Assembly: GCF_001949145.1 (NCBI RefSeq)
Contig: NW_019091416.1
Location: forward strand, 1,343,132-1,407,131
Origin: Acanthaster planci
Lineage: Eukaryota; Echinodermata; Asteroidea; Valvatida; Acanthasteridae
Direction of reading: 5' to 3'
DNA length: 64,000 nt
Shown: positions 1-8,815 of the stretch, piece after piece
Numbering within the stretch: position 1 is the stretch's first letter
Layout of the letters: each line of letters begins with the position of its first letter
The notes under the pieces: model-generated
What the model was told of the DNA's origin: nothing
Database searches by the model: none
Seen by the model: the letters and a program-made list of their open reading frames with translations, nothing else
Position numbers and translations under genes: made by a program

Positions 1-3000
1 GTGATGCTACTTCAGACACTGAGTCTCCTCGGATTGGTCTGTACACAGTACTCACAGTGGAGTGTTTCCAACACAATCTTGCAAGTCCAGCCTGCAGTTG
101 TAGTTGAGTAGGAGTTTGACAATCTCAAGGTTCCCCTTGGAGGCAGCCCGGTGCATGGGGGTCGCCCCAGTCTGGTCCCCAATGTTGGCATCGGCACCAT
201 GCTCAAGCAGTTTTTCTGTTATCTGTACCAACCAACAATCGAAGAAAGGCTTTTAAAGATTGGATGCCTGGAATCTCAATCAGTTGAAATGTCTAGAAAA
301 CAGTACTCAAACGGATGAATGAGAACTTAAGAACAAAATGTATCTTCTACCCGAAACTCCCTTCCTTTTCAAAACTTAAACACGGCAGGGAGAAACACAT
401 TCATATCAAACCTGTACAAAACAACCAAATTCCTATAATTATATTGTCCATTTATGTATGGATTTTTATTTTGCCGTAATACAGCAACTGTTTTGCCTAT
501 CAGAGGTTGGCAAACCTCGGCTAGCCATCAGTATACAATCTCACACACAAGTATCAAAATGCCAAGCACTAAATATTTCAAGAAAATACCTCCCCAAACA
601 TCAAAGAAGCAAACGTGAAGAGTGAACTTTCTACCATCACTGGCCGGATGACGTAAAGTCTTCACCCAACCAGGCTGTTTGCCAATACTTACTCTTTGGC
701 GGTCCCTGGATGCGGCATAGTGCAGGGGTGTCTGACCTGTCCTGTTAGCTACATTGACCTCTGCCCCTTGACCTATGAGGGCAGTCACAATCTCCTCCTG
801 GCCCACTGACGATGCGATGTGCAGTGGCGTCCAATTGCTCTGTGTCAACAGATGAAAGTACAGTCAAAGCACCAAGCTCAGGGCAGTTTTTCGGGTGGGG
901 TACTTGGCAAAATTGAAAAGGGAAAATATTGCGAATGGGAAATACCCTTCCCTCCAAAATTAACAAAAGCAATAAAAAGCACATCCACAAAGATAAACCC
1001 AAAATGCCATTTTCCAGAATATAAGAAATTAAAACTAAAAGGGTGGCTGGAGTGAGCCTTGGCATGATCTCCAATCAATAACACTGTTAGTGACAGGAAC
1101 GCTTCAAACCTAAGCATTTTCCATCCATTCCCAGAGTTTCATGTCAGGCCAATCTTGGAACACATTTTGGTGATCCTTCCACCAACAGCGAATCACCTGC
1201 TCTTTCAAAATGCATGCTTGTGGAAGATTGTTTGAAAAGATATCCAACAGGATTGACCAATAGTCCAGTGCAACTGATTGACCATGCAGATCAACTGACC
1301 GCACCAAACGTTTCAAATGATATCTTCAAATCAAGTTACAAATTTAAGAATGGCTTGGCAGTTACTTGGTGCCTCTCCAATGTACCTCAAATTAAATGTT
1401 CTATAGAGGGTTTGCTTAGCTGCCATCTTGCAGGCCAGTGCTTTTGTTCGACAGTATGTGCACAAAAGAAGTTTCCCTGTGGAACAAAAGAACTACTGTG
1501 CAACCACACAAAGCCTCTATAGAGTACCAAGGTGTGACATCATTCAGAACCAGGAAGTGCCTTACAAATGAATGTAATACTTGCACATGCTAGTTCTTGC
1601 ATTGATGTCTTTTACAAATAGGCTTGTGCGTGTGATATATTCACTTGTACTCTACAGGCTGTGCTATCATGAATAATTATCTGAGGGGTCAACATGAGAC
1701 AAAGGGCCTGCGTGGAGCGCCCTCACTGAGGACAGGTCCTTGTTCCTGTGTGATATGCTTGAGTAGACACTGCAGTACTTCACTGCCATCTAAATCTAAC
1801 TAACAAAACATGTCCTCTGTGAAGGCGCTCCATGTAGGCCCTCTATAGGCCTGGGGTTGGCCGCAATAGTCCTGACTCCTGAATCCTCCCGAATTTAGAA
1901 AATTGAAAACTGTCAGGGTTGATGGATTGACACTCACATCATCTTTAATATTGACGTTTGGTGGGGGCTTCAGCTCTAGAAGATACTGTACAATTTCAAA
2001 ATGTTTCCCAGATGCTGCCCAGTGAAGAACTGCTCGGTCACTCTGTTGAGTAACAATTTAAGAAAGAGTCAGGCAAGCAGGGCTGTTGGTTTATTTTACA
2101 TCTAAACTAACAGTCATGACAGTTCAGCAATAATTACATGTACCAACATTTGGGGGTCTTTTGCAAAAGTTCTGTACACAGACAAAACCAATAGCACGTG
2201 TCTACTAAGGTGAGTGCATAGAACGTGCAGGAAATAGGGCTGCGTAGGACTGACGAAAAGTAGTCCTAATAATCTATTACTAGCCTATGTCATGAGTGAA
2301 ATTTTTTCAGCTATGAAATTAGTAGTCTGGTTGTCAGGGTTGGCACTGTCTTTCCTTACCTTCCACCGCTGCGGTCCGGGTTCGATTCCTGGCCCGGTCC
2401 ACGCGTGGATTGGGTTTCCAGTCCCTACCAGACTCCGTGGGTTTTACCCAGACTATTCCTCTGGGGTTTTCCTCCCATCTCTAAAACTGTAACTGCCTCT
2501 TATTTTCTCTTCTATTACTGATGTCGGTGAATGTGGGCCGTTTGGCGGCTGCCCGAGGCGCCCTCGGGCAGCCGCCAAATGGCCTTGTATGCCATCGGCT
2601 CAACCACGTTTAAATGTATTCATTGTTCCACGCTTAATGTCTTCATTGTGCAGTGCATTTGAACATATCTTTTTATTATTTTATCTAATAATTATTATTA
2701 TTTTTGTTTTTAATAACTGAACAGGTTTTATAGGATATAGGGCTAGCCTATGACCTGCAGGGGTGGATCCATCCAGGGAGGGGCATGGGGGATAAATCCC
2801 CCCCCCTTTCCTCCCTAAAAATACATTAATTAAAAGAGAGGGGAAAAAGGAGGGCGGGGGAAGAAAATATGAGGGAGGGACCCAGCTCCCAAAATGTGAC
2901 AACAGCGTAAAGAACAGCAGTTCTGCCTCTGGTTAGGCCTACCAACATGACCTTCCTAGGCCCAAGCTAGGCCTAACCTAAGTAGAACCTAATAATTAAG

Positions 3001-3315
3001 TTATGGCCGCGACCCTAAACTTTTAGTCCCCCGGGGGGGGGCAGGGAGCAACACACGAGATTTCCGACGTTGCTTGCAGCTAGGCCTACATCATTACACG
3101 TAGCCGCTAACGAGGCGTCCATTCACATTGGTGGGGTAGGCCTACGTGTTATTTAGCGAGCCACAGCCATTGACACAAAAGTATACATTGTCACGTTTTA
3201 ACTCGAATCTGACCTTGTCCAACTGATTAACCACACTCCTGTCGGCTTCAATTCTTTCTTTCAAGGCAGAAAACTCGCCATCATATGCCAACTTGCAAAT
3301 ATCTAAATCTGACAT
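1..3315 (-). CDS. PSMD10: 26S proteasome non-ATPase regulatory subunit 10 (gankyrin), exons 1-4, 3' end cut by window edge
   Basis: Gankyrin is an ankyrin-repeat chaperone that holds the Rpt3 ATPase (PSMC4) during assembly of the proteasome base in cytosol and nucleus. Four coding exons on the minus strand (3315-3214, 2042-1938, 839-693, 222-56) join in phases 0, 0, 0 to give 173 residues, then phase 2 at the left edge. The product starts MSDLDICKLAYDGEF, matching the vertebrate N-terminus (NLAYSGKLEELK). It then has ankyrin units with TPLH-type turns at about residues 36-66 (VLHWAAS), 70-99 (TPLHIASS), 103-132 (TPLHYAAS) and 136-165 (TPMHRAAS), and the start of a fifth (NTPL). The family is about 226 residues with seven repeats, so roughly 50 residues lie left of base 1. 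These include the region that in human holds the LxCxE motif (LACDE). The ATG at 3315 is chosen because it aligns with the family start; the in-frame GTG three codons upstream is not needed. Identity is strong, from sequence similarity across every exon. Confidence 0.93.
56..222 (-). CDS. PSMD10: PSMD10 exon 4
   Basis: This exon has 167 nt, from acceptor TACAG at 223-227 to donor GTGAGT at 55-50. It starts in phase 0 and ends in phase 2. It encodes ITEKLLEHGADAN, ATPMHRAASKGNLEIVKLLL and GNTPL. The next base must come from an exon outside the window. A 64-residue open frame in another register of the same strand at 206-12 is a shadow of this exon. Confidence 0.92.
693..839 (-). CDS. PSMD10: PSMD10 exon 3
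   Basis: This exon has 49 codons, from acceptor GACACAG at 840-846 to donor GTAAGT at 692-687, phase 0 at both ends. It encodes WTPLHIASSVGQEEIV, GQGAEVN and TGQTPLHYAASRDRQR. These are the third ankyrin repeat and the first half of the fourth. Confidence 0.93.
840..1937 (-). other. PSMD10 intron 2
   Basis: GT-AG intron of about 1.1 kb. Open frames on both strands here have no family features. I see no repeat or RNA gene. Confidence 0.8.
1938..2042 (-). CDS. PSMD10: PSMD10 exon 2
   Basis: This exon has 35 codons, from acceptor CAACAG at 2043-2048 to donor GTGAGT at 1937-1932, with phase 0 at both ends. It is too short to appear as a long open frame. It encodes SDRAVLHWAASGKHFEIVQY, then LLELK and NIKDD, which match the second ankyrin repeat of gankyrin and the conserved KDD preceding the third. 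Confidence 0.9.
2330..2500 (+). mobile_element. tRNA-derived SINE-like sequence in PSMD10 intron 1
   Basis: An exact pol III B box (GGTTCGATTCC, 2379-2389) sits in a T-arm-like stem (CCGGG/CCTGG). It is followed by a non-tRNA body with the stretched GGGTTT and GGGGTTTTCCTCCC pattern common in invertebrate tRNA-SINEs. The A box upstream is poor and no full tRNA cloverleaf can be drawn, so this is not a tRNA gene. Both ends are approximate. Confidence 0.55.
2536..2584. repeat. 23-bp near-perfect GC-rich hairpin
   Basis: The left arm 2536-2558 and right arm 2562-2584 pair over 23 bp with a 3-base loop (CGC). The only non-Watson-Crick position is a G-T pair five bases in from the outer end. The arms are about 70% GC inside AT-rich intron DNA. 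It lies just past the SINE body. Confidence 0.8.
3214..3315 (-). CDS. PSMD10: PSMD10 exon 1 (coding part)
   Basis: This exon encodes 34 residues from the ATG at 3315 to GAC AAG, followed by donor GTCAGA, which has a weak +3 position. It ends in phase 0. It codes for the first helical ankyrin unit (LAYDGEFSALKERIEADRS). Confidence 0.88.
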
Positions 3316-3740
3316 CGTTTGCACTTTTCAGATGCCTGAAAACAGGTACATGCATAAGATTAATGCAGAAGTACAACGTCAAGCACACGATCAACGCGCG
3401 ATGTTCTGCTAATAAATGGATTTTATCATGTGTACATTTGGGTTTAAAAATATAAAAATTGACACACCTGAATTCAATATCTAATCTACCAAAATTATTA
3501 TCAATAAAAACCACCGAAATGATCTTTTAGTGTTTAGTGTTTCGAAATATTTATATCAGTAAAAATAGCAACTGCAAAACGTGGTAAAAATTCTTGTGCT
3601 AAATAAAATATTACAAATGTTCCTGCTTAACCGCTGAGGGCGCACAACAGGATTCCCAAAAGTTTGCGTTGTGATGATTGCCCCGTCAAAGTCGTCACGC
3701 GTCACACACACTGCTCCCGAACTTTTGTAATCAAACCATC
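3316..3740 (-). promoter_or_regulatory. Probable PSMD10 5' UTR and promoter region
   Basis: This is the DNA immediately upstream of the PSMD10 start codon on the minus strand. It contains GC- and CpG-containing blocks (for example around 3690-3710, CGTCACGCGTCACAC) in otherwise AT-rich DNA. No TATA box is evident near the start codon. The call rests on position; the transcription start is not defined by sequence. Confidence 0.4.
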
Positions 3741-4639
3741 TCCATGATCAAGCAAAATGATTTATTTTGCTACTGATACCAATTACAAAGAAAAGTACCA
3801 TTGTTCCTTGCCAGGCGCAGTTCTAAAGCCAGTTTTTCAAGGGGAGCTACATCTTTCGTAACCTTTTAACTTTCGCTGCTGCTTTTGCATTTTTGCGGGG
3901 GGGTTGACAAAGTTGAAGTGGAGGGGGCTAAACCCCCTAGCCCCCCCCCCCGCTTCTGTTCCTTGCTCGGTGGTAGGACGACTTGCAAAGTCGCGACAAA
4001 CAGTGCAACGATGCATCAAATGGAGACAGTTTTGTGTTTTGGTTTGGTTATGTTAGTTTGTTCACTGTTTGTTTGAGAACATATACCGCTGAAGATGGCA
4101 AAACGGAAGCAAAGTCAAACCCCATTAACTTAAGACAAATGACACTCCCCAATCCAAAATTCCTAAACTCATTGTATGTTGTATCGTGTCCTTGCTCTAT
4201 GGTTCTATCTGAAGAAAAATTGTCATAATATGTAACCGAAAGCTAAGCCTCACCTTTAGAATTAACGGAAATGAAACATTCTCCGTAATGCGAAATCAAC
4301 ATATTACAGGGGCTGATTTTTCAGCATTGAAGAAACAAATCGCGAAATTACTTTATGCCTTCGACCTGGTTCACCTCCTCACCCAAGCCCCCTTTCCCCC
4401 ATGCCATGCCCACCTGCTGCTGCTGCCGCGCTCAGGCTGCGTGCGCGCGCCAGTGCTCAATGTTTGAGGTGAATGAAAAGTTGTCTCCATACGGCTAAGG
4501 CTGCTATCCATGGCACAATATTAATGAAAACTGAAGCCGTAGGCAAGAAAATCCCGATTGAGACACAGCCTTTATTATGCAAATAATGCTTGGGATATAT
4601 TTCACTGGTAATCTACTTCCATATAATTTCGTGTAATCG
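3741..4639. other. Spacer between PSMD10 and the CpG-rich block
   Basis: No gene is supported. The stretch includes runs of G and C near 3895-3950, among them an 8-bp inverted pair GGGGGCTA/TAGCCCCC, and a CpG-rich patch at about 4420-4455. Confidence 0.5.
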
Positions 4640-4975
4640 TTTCACTTTCTCAGTGCCGATTACCCGCGAGATAGCAACCCCCCCGGCCGGCCCTATGTAT
4701 TGTATAACGCATGCGCATCAGTCGATTGACCTCGACCTCATCCAGGATCGCGACTCAAAATTACTGCGACGAAGCTTCGCCGACAACTAGAGAAAAAATC
4801 CTGCGAAATCCTTGCGCTAATAGGAGCCTTTCCTCGGCTGAAGACGACGACGCTGTGCTCAAACGAGTTCGCAGTTGCGAAAAATCTGACTTCTTCCATT
4901 GAACAACTGTTAATATCTGGACTGCTGGATCTCCTTTCCTCTTCAAAACAGTGGTCTCGACAGTAGGCAGCGCAG
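4640..4975 (+). promoter_or_regulatory. CpG-rich block with NRF1-like site and splice donor: candidate promoter and first exon of a rightward gene
   Basis: CpGs are dense here compared with flanking DNA. An NRF1-like core, CGCATGCGCA, lies at 4708-4717, with TATTGTATAA just before it. The block ends in CGCAG followed by the donor GTAGGC at 4976. A 63-codon open frame from 4711 ends at 4902 and matches no family I know. The block is about 1.3 kb from the PSMD10 start and would point away from it. It could be the first, non-coding exon of TNRC6, whose vertebrate homologues have very long first introns, or of an unrelated transcript. Confidence 0.35.
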
Positions 4976-5426
4976 GTAGGCGCCTGTGTAATAACTAAAC
5001 CAGACTGTAGGCTACTTTAAACTTTATTAATGTTAAGTTCGTGATGTTCTCAGCCAGTTGGTAACATGTTATTTAAACCCCAAATTAAACTTTCAAAACT
5101 TGAAATTACACATCATGTCAGAGCGTATGACCTGAGATATTCAGTGGAGCAAATCGTGTTACAATGCGGTGTTTGTACAATGATTTTAAGCTCAGTCACA
5201 TCATGGTCACGTGTAATGTACATCCCGTTGAGCATGTTGAGATTTCGAAGTTCTTACACATTCAACTTTCTTTCAAGTCACAAGTGACGTGATTTGCTCT
5301 TTCCTGGAATGGATTCTATGTAGCCTAGGCCTACATGATGGATGCCGCTTGAGCATGTTGAGCACAACGAACCGGTGTGACTGGTCTGGAAAGGGTTCCA
5401 TATACGAACAAAACTTGATGCCCTTG

Positions 5427-5783
5427 TGCATGTTACGCCCCAACTAAAGCATTAGTCCCAACTATAGTTGGGCCGTCCCAACTAGAGTGTCACAGTTGGG
5501 CCGACCTAACTACAGCAGCGCCTGTGGGCATGATGTGCCCAGCATGTGCCAAAGTCATATCGTTTACAAATGTCATGTCATCGGTCATATGGCTAAATGA
5601 ACAGATAAAGTGCCACATTTTAGATGAATTTTGTCAAGTGTGAGACACATTGACTTGGATAATGTTGAGACATTTCCCACAGACATGGGTCAACAATAGT
5701 TGGGCCAGCCCAACTGCAGCACTGCAGCTGGGACTGTCCAAACTATAGTTGGGACTTATGCTATAGATGGGGCATAACATGCA
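5427..5783. mobile_element. MITE with long imperfect terminal inverted repeats
   Basis: Bases 5427 to about 5512 and about 5698 to 5783 are imperfect inverted copies, about 85 bp each. Both ends read TGCATGTTAYGCCCCA inward, followed by AGTCCCAACTATAGTT and repeated TTGGGC/GCCCAA words. The 180-bp core has no coding capacity. The element is about 357 bp. No clear target duplication was found, so the family is unassigned. Confidence 0.75.
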
Positions 5784-6228
5784 TAAACCTATCAGACTTG
5801 TCTGAAATAACCTAGGCCTGGTGCTCAAGTGTTTTTCAAGTAAATGCTTCAGCTCTGACCATCCCAACTTGATACATTTCAAATAAGTGTTTCCAGTGGC
5901 ACATCACCAGCACAAGCGCAAGTTTATTTTCTTTGCTCGGCTTTATGAACGATGACTATTTCATGAGGTAGTATGAGTGCTCTGGCTGCAATCTCTGGAA
6001 AAAAACTAATTCTTTCATTTCTACTTCGGAATGAGTAACCCATATTTTTGGAGAAGAGGTAGCTTGGTGTGCTCTGCGCTTTTCATTTTTTAGAGATGAG
6101 TGCTGCATTTTGTTGAATATGCCGAATTTCATTTTCTGCTTTTTGGTCATCAACGGGCCAGATTTTCCTCATTTTTCTTGCTCGGCAAATGCCAATTTTT
6201 CCATTTTTTACGCACTCGTTCACTTTAA

Positions 6229-6533
6229 CCCTAACAGTACCAGGCATTGTTTTGCTTAGAGTACTCAGTACTACAAAATACTAAGTAACACTCTGAGCCT
6301 GAAGGACCTAGCGCTACAAATTACTATTTCTGGTTAGGTTTATTCCGTTGTTACTCTTACAGAGAACAGTGAAACCTGCATTCATAGTGCCACAGCACTG
6401 TATGGTACATTGTCTTCTCAATTGTATTTTATGGCTTCAGAGAATAATAATGTCATGTCCTCTTACAAGCAACAGGGCTGAGTACTACATTTTACTACTA
6501 AGTAGTACTTTGTAGCATTAGGGACTGTTAGGG
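6229..6533. mobile_element. piggyBac-like MITE flanked by TTAA (copy A)
   Basis: TTAA occurs at both borders (6225-6228 and 6534-6537). The element begins CCCTAACAGT and ends ACTGTTAGGG, a perfect 10-bp terminal inverted repeat. Subterminal stretches also fold on each other (ACTCAGTACTACAAA against TTTGTAGCATT and AGTACTAC words). TTAA targets with CCCTA-starting termini are the hallmark of piggyBac elements. At 305 bp it is non-autonomous. Confidence 0.75.
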
Positions 6534-6670
6534 TTAAAAGAGGATTTATCAAACATCAGCGAATACAGCTATCGAATAGCCAATGGTAGGACAATTACAT
6601 GTACATGGTACGTTTTTCAGAAAGACAAATTTTTATAATGTGTTTTTCAAAGGATGGATTTGCGCCAGGA

Positions 6671-6730
6671 ACCACCGAGCTTGCCATCCTTCCATCGAAC
6701 CAGCCGGCTGACACCGGCAAGCTCGGTGGT
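6671..6730. repeat. 15-bp perfect inverted repeat running into a tRNA-like sequence
   Basis: ACCACCGAGCTTGCC at 6671-6685 is the exact reverse complement of GGCAAGCTCGGTGGT at 6716-6730. The 30-base loop contains the palindrome CAGCCGGCTG (6701-6710). The right arm overlaps the start of the A box of the adjoining tRNA-like unit. Confidence 0.8.
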
Positions 6731-6793
6731 CGAGTGGTTAAGCCGCCTGCACTAGTAAGCAAGAGGTCGTGGGTTCGAGTCCCACCCGAGTAC
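6721..6793 (+). mobile_element. tRNA-like SINE head
   Basis: An A-box-like TGGTCGAGTGG (6727-6737) and an exact B box GGTTCGAGTCC (6772-6782) sit at tRNA spacing. The T arm GTGGG/CCCAC is perfect, and the anticodon arm resembles tRNA-Thr (loop with CTAGTAA). The anticodon stem has one mismatch and an 8-base loop, and the acceptor stem pairs over only about 5 bp. A SINE or decayed tRNA fits better than a working tRNA gene. Confidence 0.5.
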
Positions 6794-6879
6794 GCTTGTG
6801 GGTTTTCTCACAAGCCTTTGGGGGCAAACACTGAGTATACAGTGTTGTAATACACGTCGGGCAGGGCAAAAATTCAAAA

Positions 6880-7170
6880 TTAGTCAGTGTTTTGTTGTCG
6901 GTCCTCTGGGTCGCCGCCATGCCCGTGGCCAACAGCCTTGAGTTGTAAAATCTCTTCCTGACTGTATTCTTGTCTCGAACTGATAAGGCAATATTTCTTG
7001 TGCCGCGTAATCTCCTTCAAAGTCGCTTTATTCGTCAAATGAAAAAGACAAACATTAAACTGATGGCTGTCATGATCAGAAAAAGCACCAATGCTGGAAT
7101 TATCGTTGCTTGAGTCTGACATGATGGCACACGCCAACGCTACTGCATTACGTACATATCGACGCGTCAT
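6880..7170 (-). CDS. Hypothetical open frame, possible exon or element fragment
   Basis: This 96-codon minus-strand frame has an internal Met at about residue 18 (MSDSSNDNSSIGAF), followed by a mixed, non-repetitive composition (TLKEITRHKKYCL, SQEEILQL). It looks more protein-like than the AT-rich or repeat-driven frames around it. I recognise no family, no splice donor is obvious at its end, and no partner exon was found. It may be a remnant of a mobile element or chance. Confidence 0.2.
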   Translation of the reverse strand: MTRRYVRNAVALACAIMSDSSNDNSSIGAFSDHDSHQFNVCLFHLTNKATLKEITRHKKYCLISSRQEYSQEEILQLKAVGHGHGGDPEDRQQNTD

Positions 7171-8512
7171 TGCATAACAGTAAACAGTCGCTGGAAAAAC
7201 GACTCTGTCCTATGATGTCATGATTGTTGGGAATTTCAGACAACTTTCAGTACTCGGTGGCTGTTGTTGAGCTTTTGCTCTGAGAGGAGAGGGAGATAAG
7301 GTCATGAAAACTATAATTTTTAACATATTTCCGCGCATTTTGAAATTATACAGATGTGTTTTCTTGTTATATTTATGTTTGTTTTATGTGTTTGTTTATG
7401 CATGTTTTACAAGAAATCTTCCCAGCACGGCCCATCCCCAAAACAATTCCCATGTAGGTAACACTGAAATTTATTTCAAGAAAAAATGTAGCGTTTGTCA
7501 CATGGACAGATATAACGTATGCCACCATGAGAGACATTTTTCCAGTGTTTGAATTAGATAATAAAAACAGAATTTTTCACAAACCAAACTTGTTTTTTTT
7601 TTTCAGTTTTCAAAATCATATTTGTTAAAAAGACTACATTTAAACTTCAGCTTAAATGAATACTTTAAGTTTTTCTCAATGAGTAACATTTGTTACTCAT
7701 GGACAGATTTAATGTTTGTCGCATACATCTATCATAACCTGGAGACAGACAGTCTTTTCACTCTCATTTCAGCAAAATAAAACGACTTTTCTAATGAATG
7801 GTTTGTTATTTTATTTAATTTGGTTTGTAATATACTCATAAGATAAATCTTCTGAAGTTGTTACATTGAGAAGGACAAAATAGTGACAAATGTAACAAAA
7901 AAGGGGGCAGACATTTGCAATTCCTTAAAATCAAATCTTAGTTTGTCGTCTGATACTTATAGAAAAAAGACACAGATATGATGTAAACGTTTTTTGCAAA
8001 AGTTTTCTCACGAAGATATATATTTTTGTTGAGGTTATCTGCTCAAGGAATAGCAAAATAAGCCTATATGATGTTTGTCACCCTGTGGATAGACACTGTG
8101 ATGTACGTTATATCTCCTTAAATTCCTGTTTAAGATAACTTAAGGAAATAAGCCATAGATTTTGACACATTTCTCAAATGTTGTACCTGTAGTACCCATG
8201 TTTTAACAGACAATGAATTGCTTTTCTCTATAAGAGTGGTATTTTAGATAACCTGAAAACATGAGTTGACACAGTTATTTGCATGTCCCACTGGAACCTC
8301 GAAAGTAAGCTGGATATTTTCATCAAAGTCCCTTTTATTTTAACAGTGAACAACCAAATCGTACTAAACTATGTGAACAATATCTCTACAGTTCTACAAA
8401 TATCAGTAAAATTGTTAAAGTTCATTTCTTGACTTTCAACATTGTTGAAGAGATGATTTTGGTTTTGTGCAAATGTGTCTTTTAGTGTGGATCTACTCTG
8501 TTTGTTATTTAA
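7171..8512. other. AT-rich non-coding stretch
   Basis: No gene is supported. Diverged direct copies of a motif close to CATGGACAGATWTAAYGT occur near 7500 and 7700, which hints at an old local duplication. Confidence 0.4.
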
Positions 8513-8815
8513 TGTCTCAAACTTCAGCATTTTTGATGGATGCGAACAACCTGTTGAAATCCTAGCCAACTAAAAGTTACCAGGAAGTAATAACTCCTGC
8601 GATTATTTTGTGCAGGTGTATGGTGGTGATAGGGGATAATATTTACACATACTAAAACCATAATCACAAAATTAAAATGTCTCTTACAAATAAGCGGGTC
8701 CTGTATTCGGCAGTTGCGATTATCATTCGATTCTGTCAAAAAATACAGTGAGTAAAATCAAAAATGATGTATGACACAAGCTTTAAAAAAGGGTGTGCAA
8801 AAAGCGCCCCAAACT
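8513..8815 (+). repeat. Interspersed repeat R1, copy 1
   Basis: This stretch of about 300 bp is clearly related, in the same orientation, to 26108-26395. Shared blocks in order: TTTTGATGGA, GAACAACCTGTTGAAATCC, TAGCCAA, AAACCATAATCACAAAA, CATTCGATTCT, ACACAAGCTTTAAA and GCACCCC-type ends. It has no coding capacity, so it is probably a non-autonomous mobile element. A TAGGGATC motif directly after it (8815) resembles a hAT terminus, but no partner end was found. Confidence 0.75.

Noticed and set aside
6721-6793. Functional tRNA-Thr gene
   Set aside because: The anticodon stem has a mismatch and an oversized loop, and the acceptor stem is incomplete. A SINE head is more likely.
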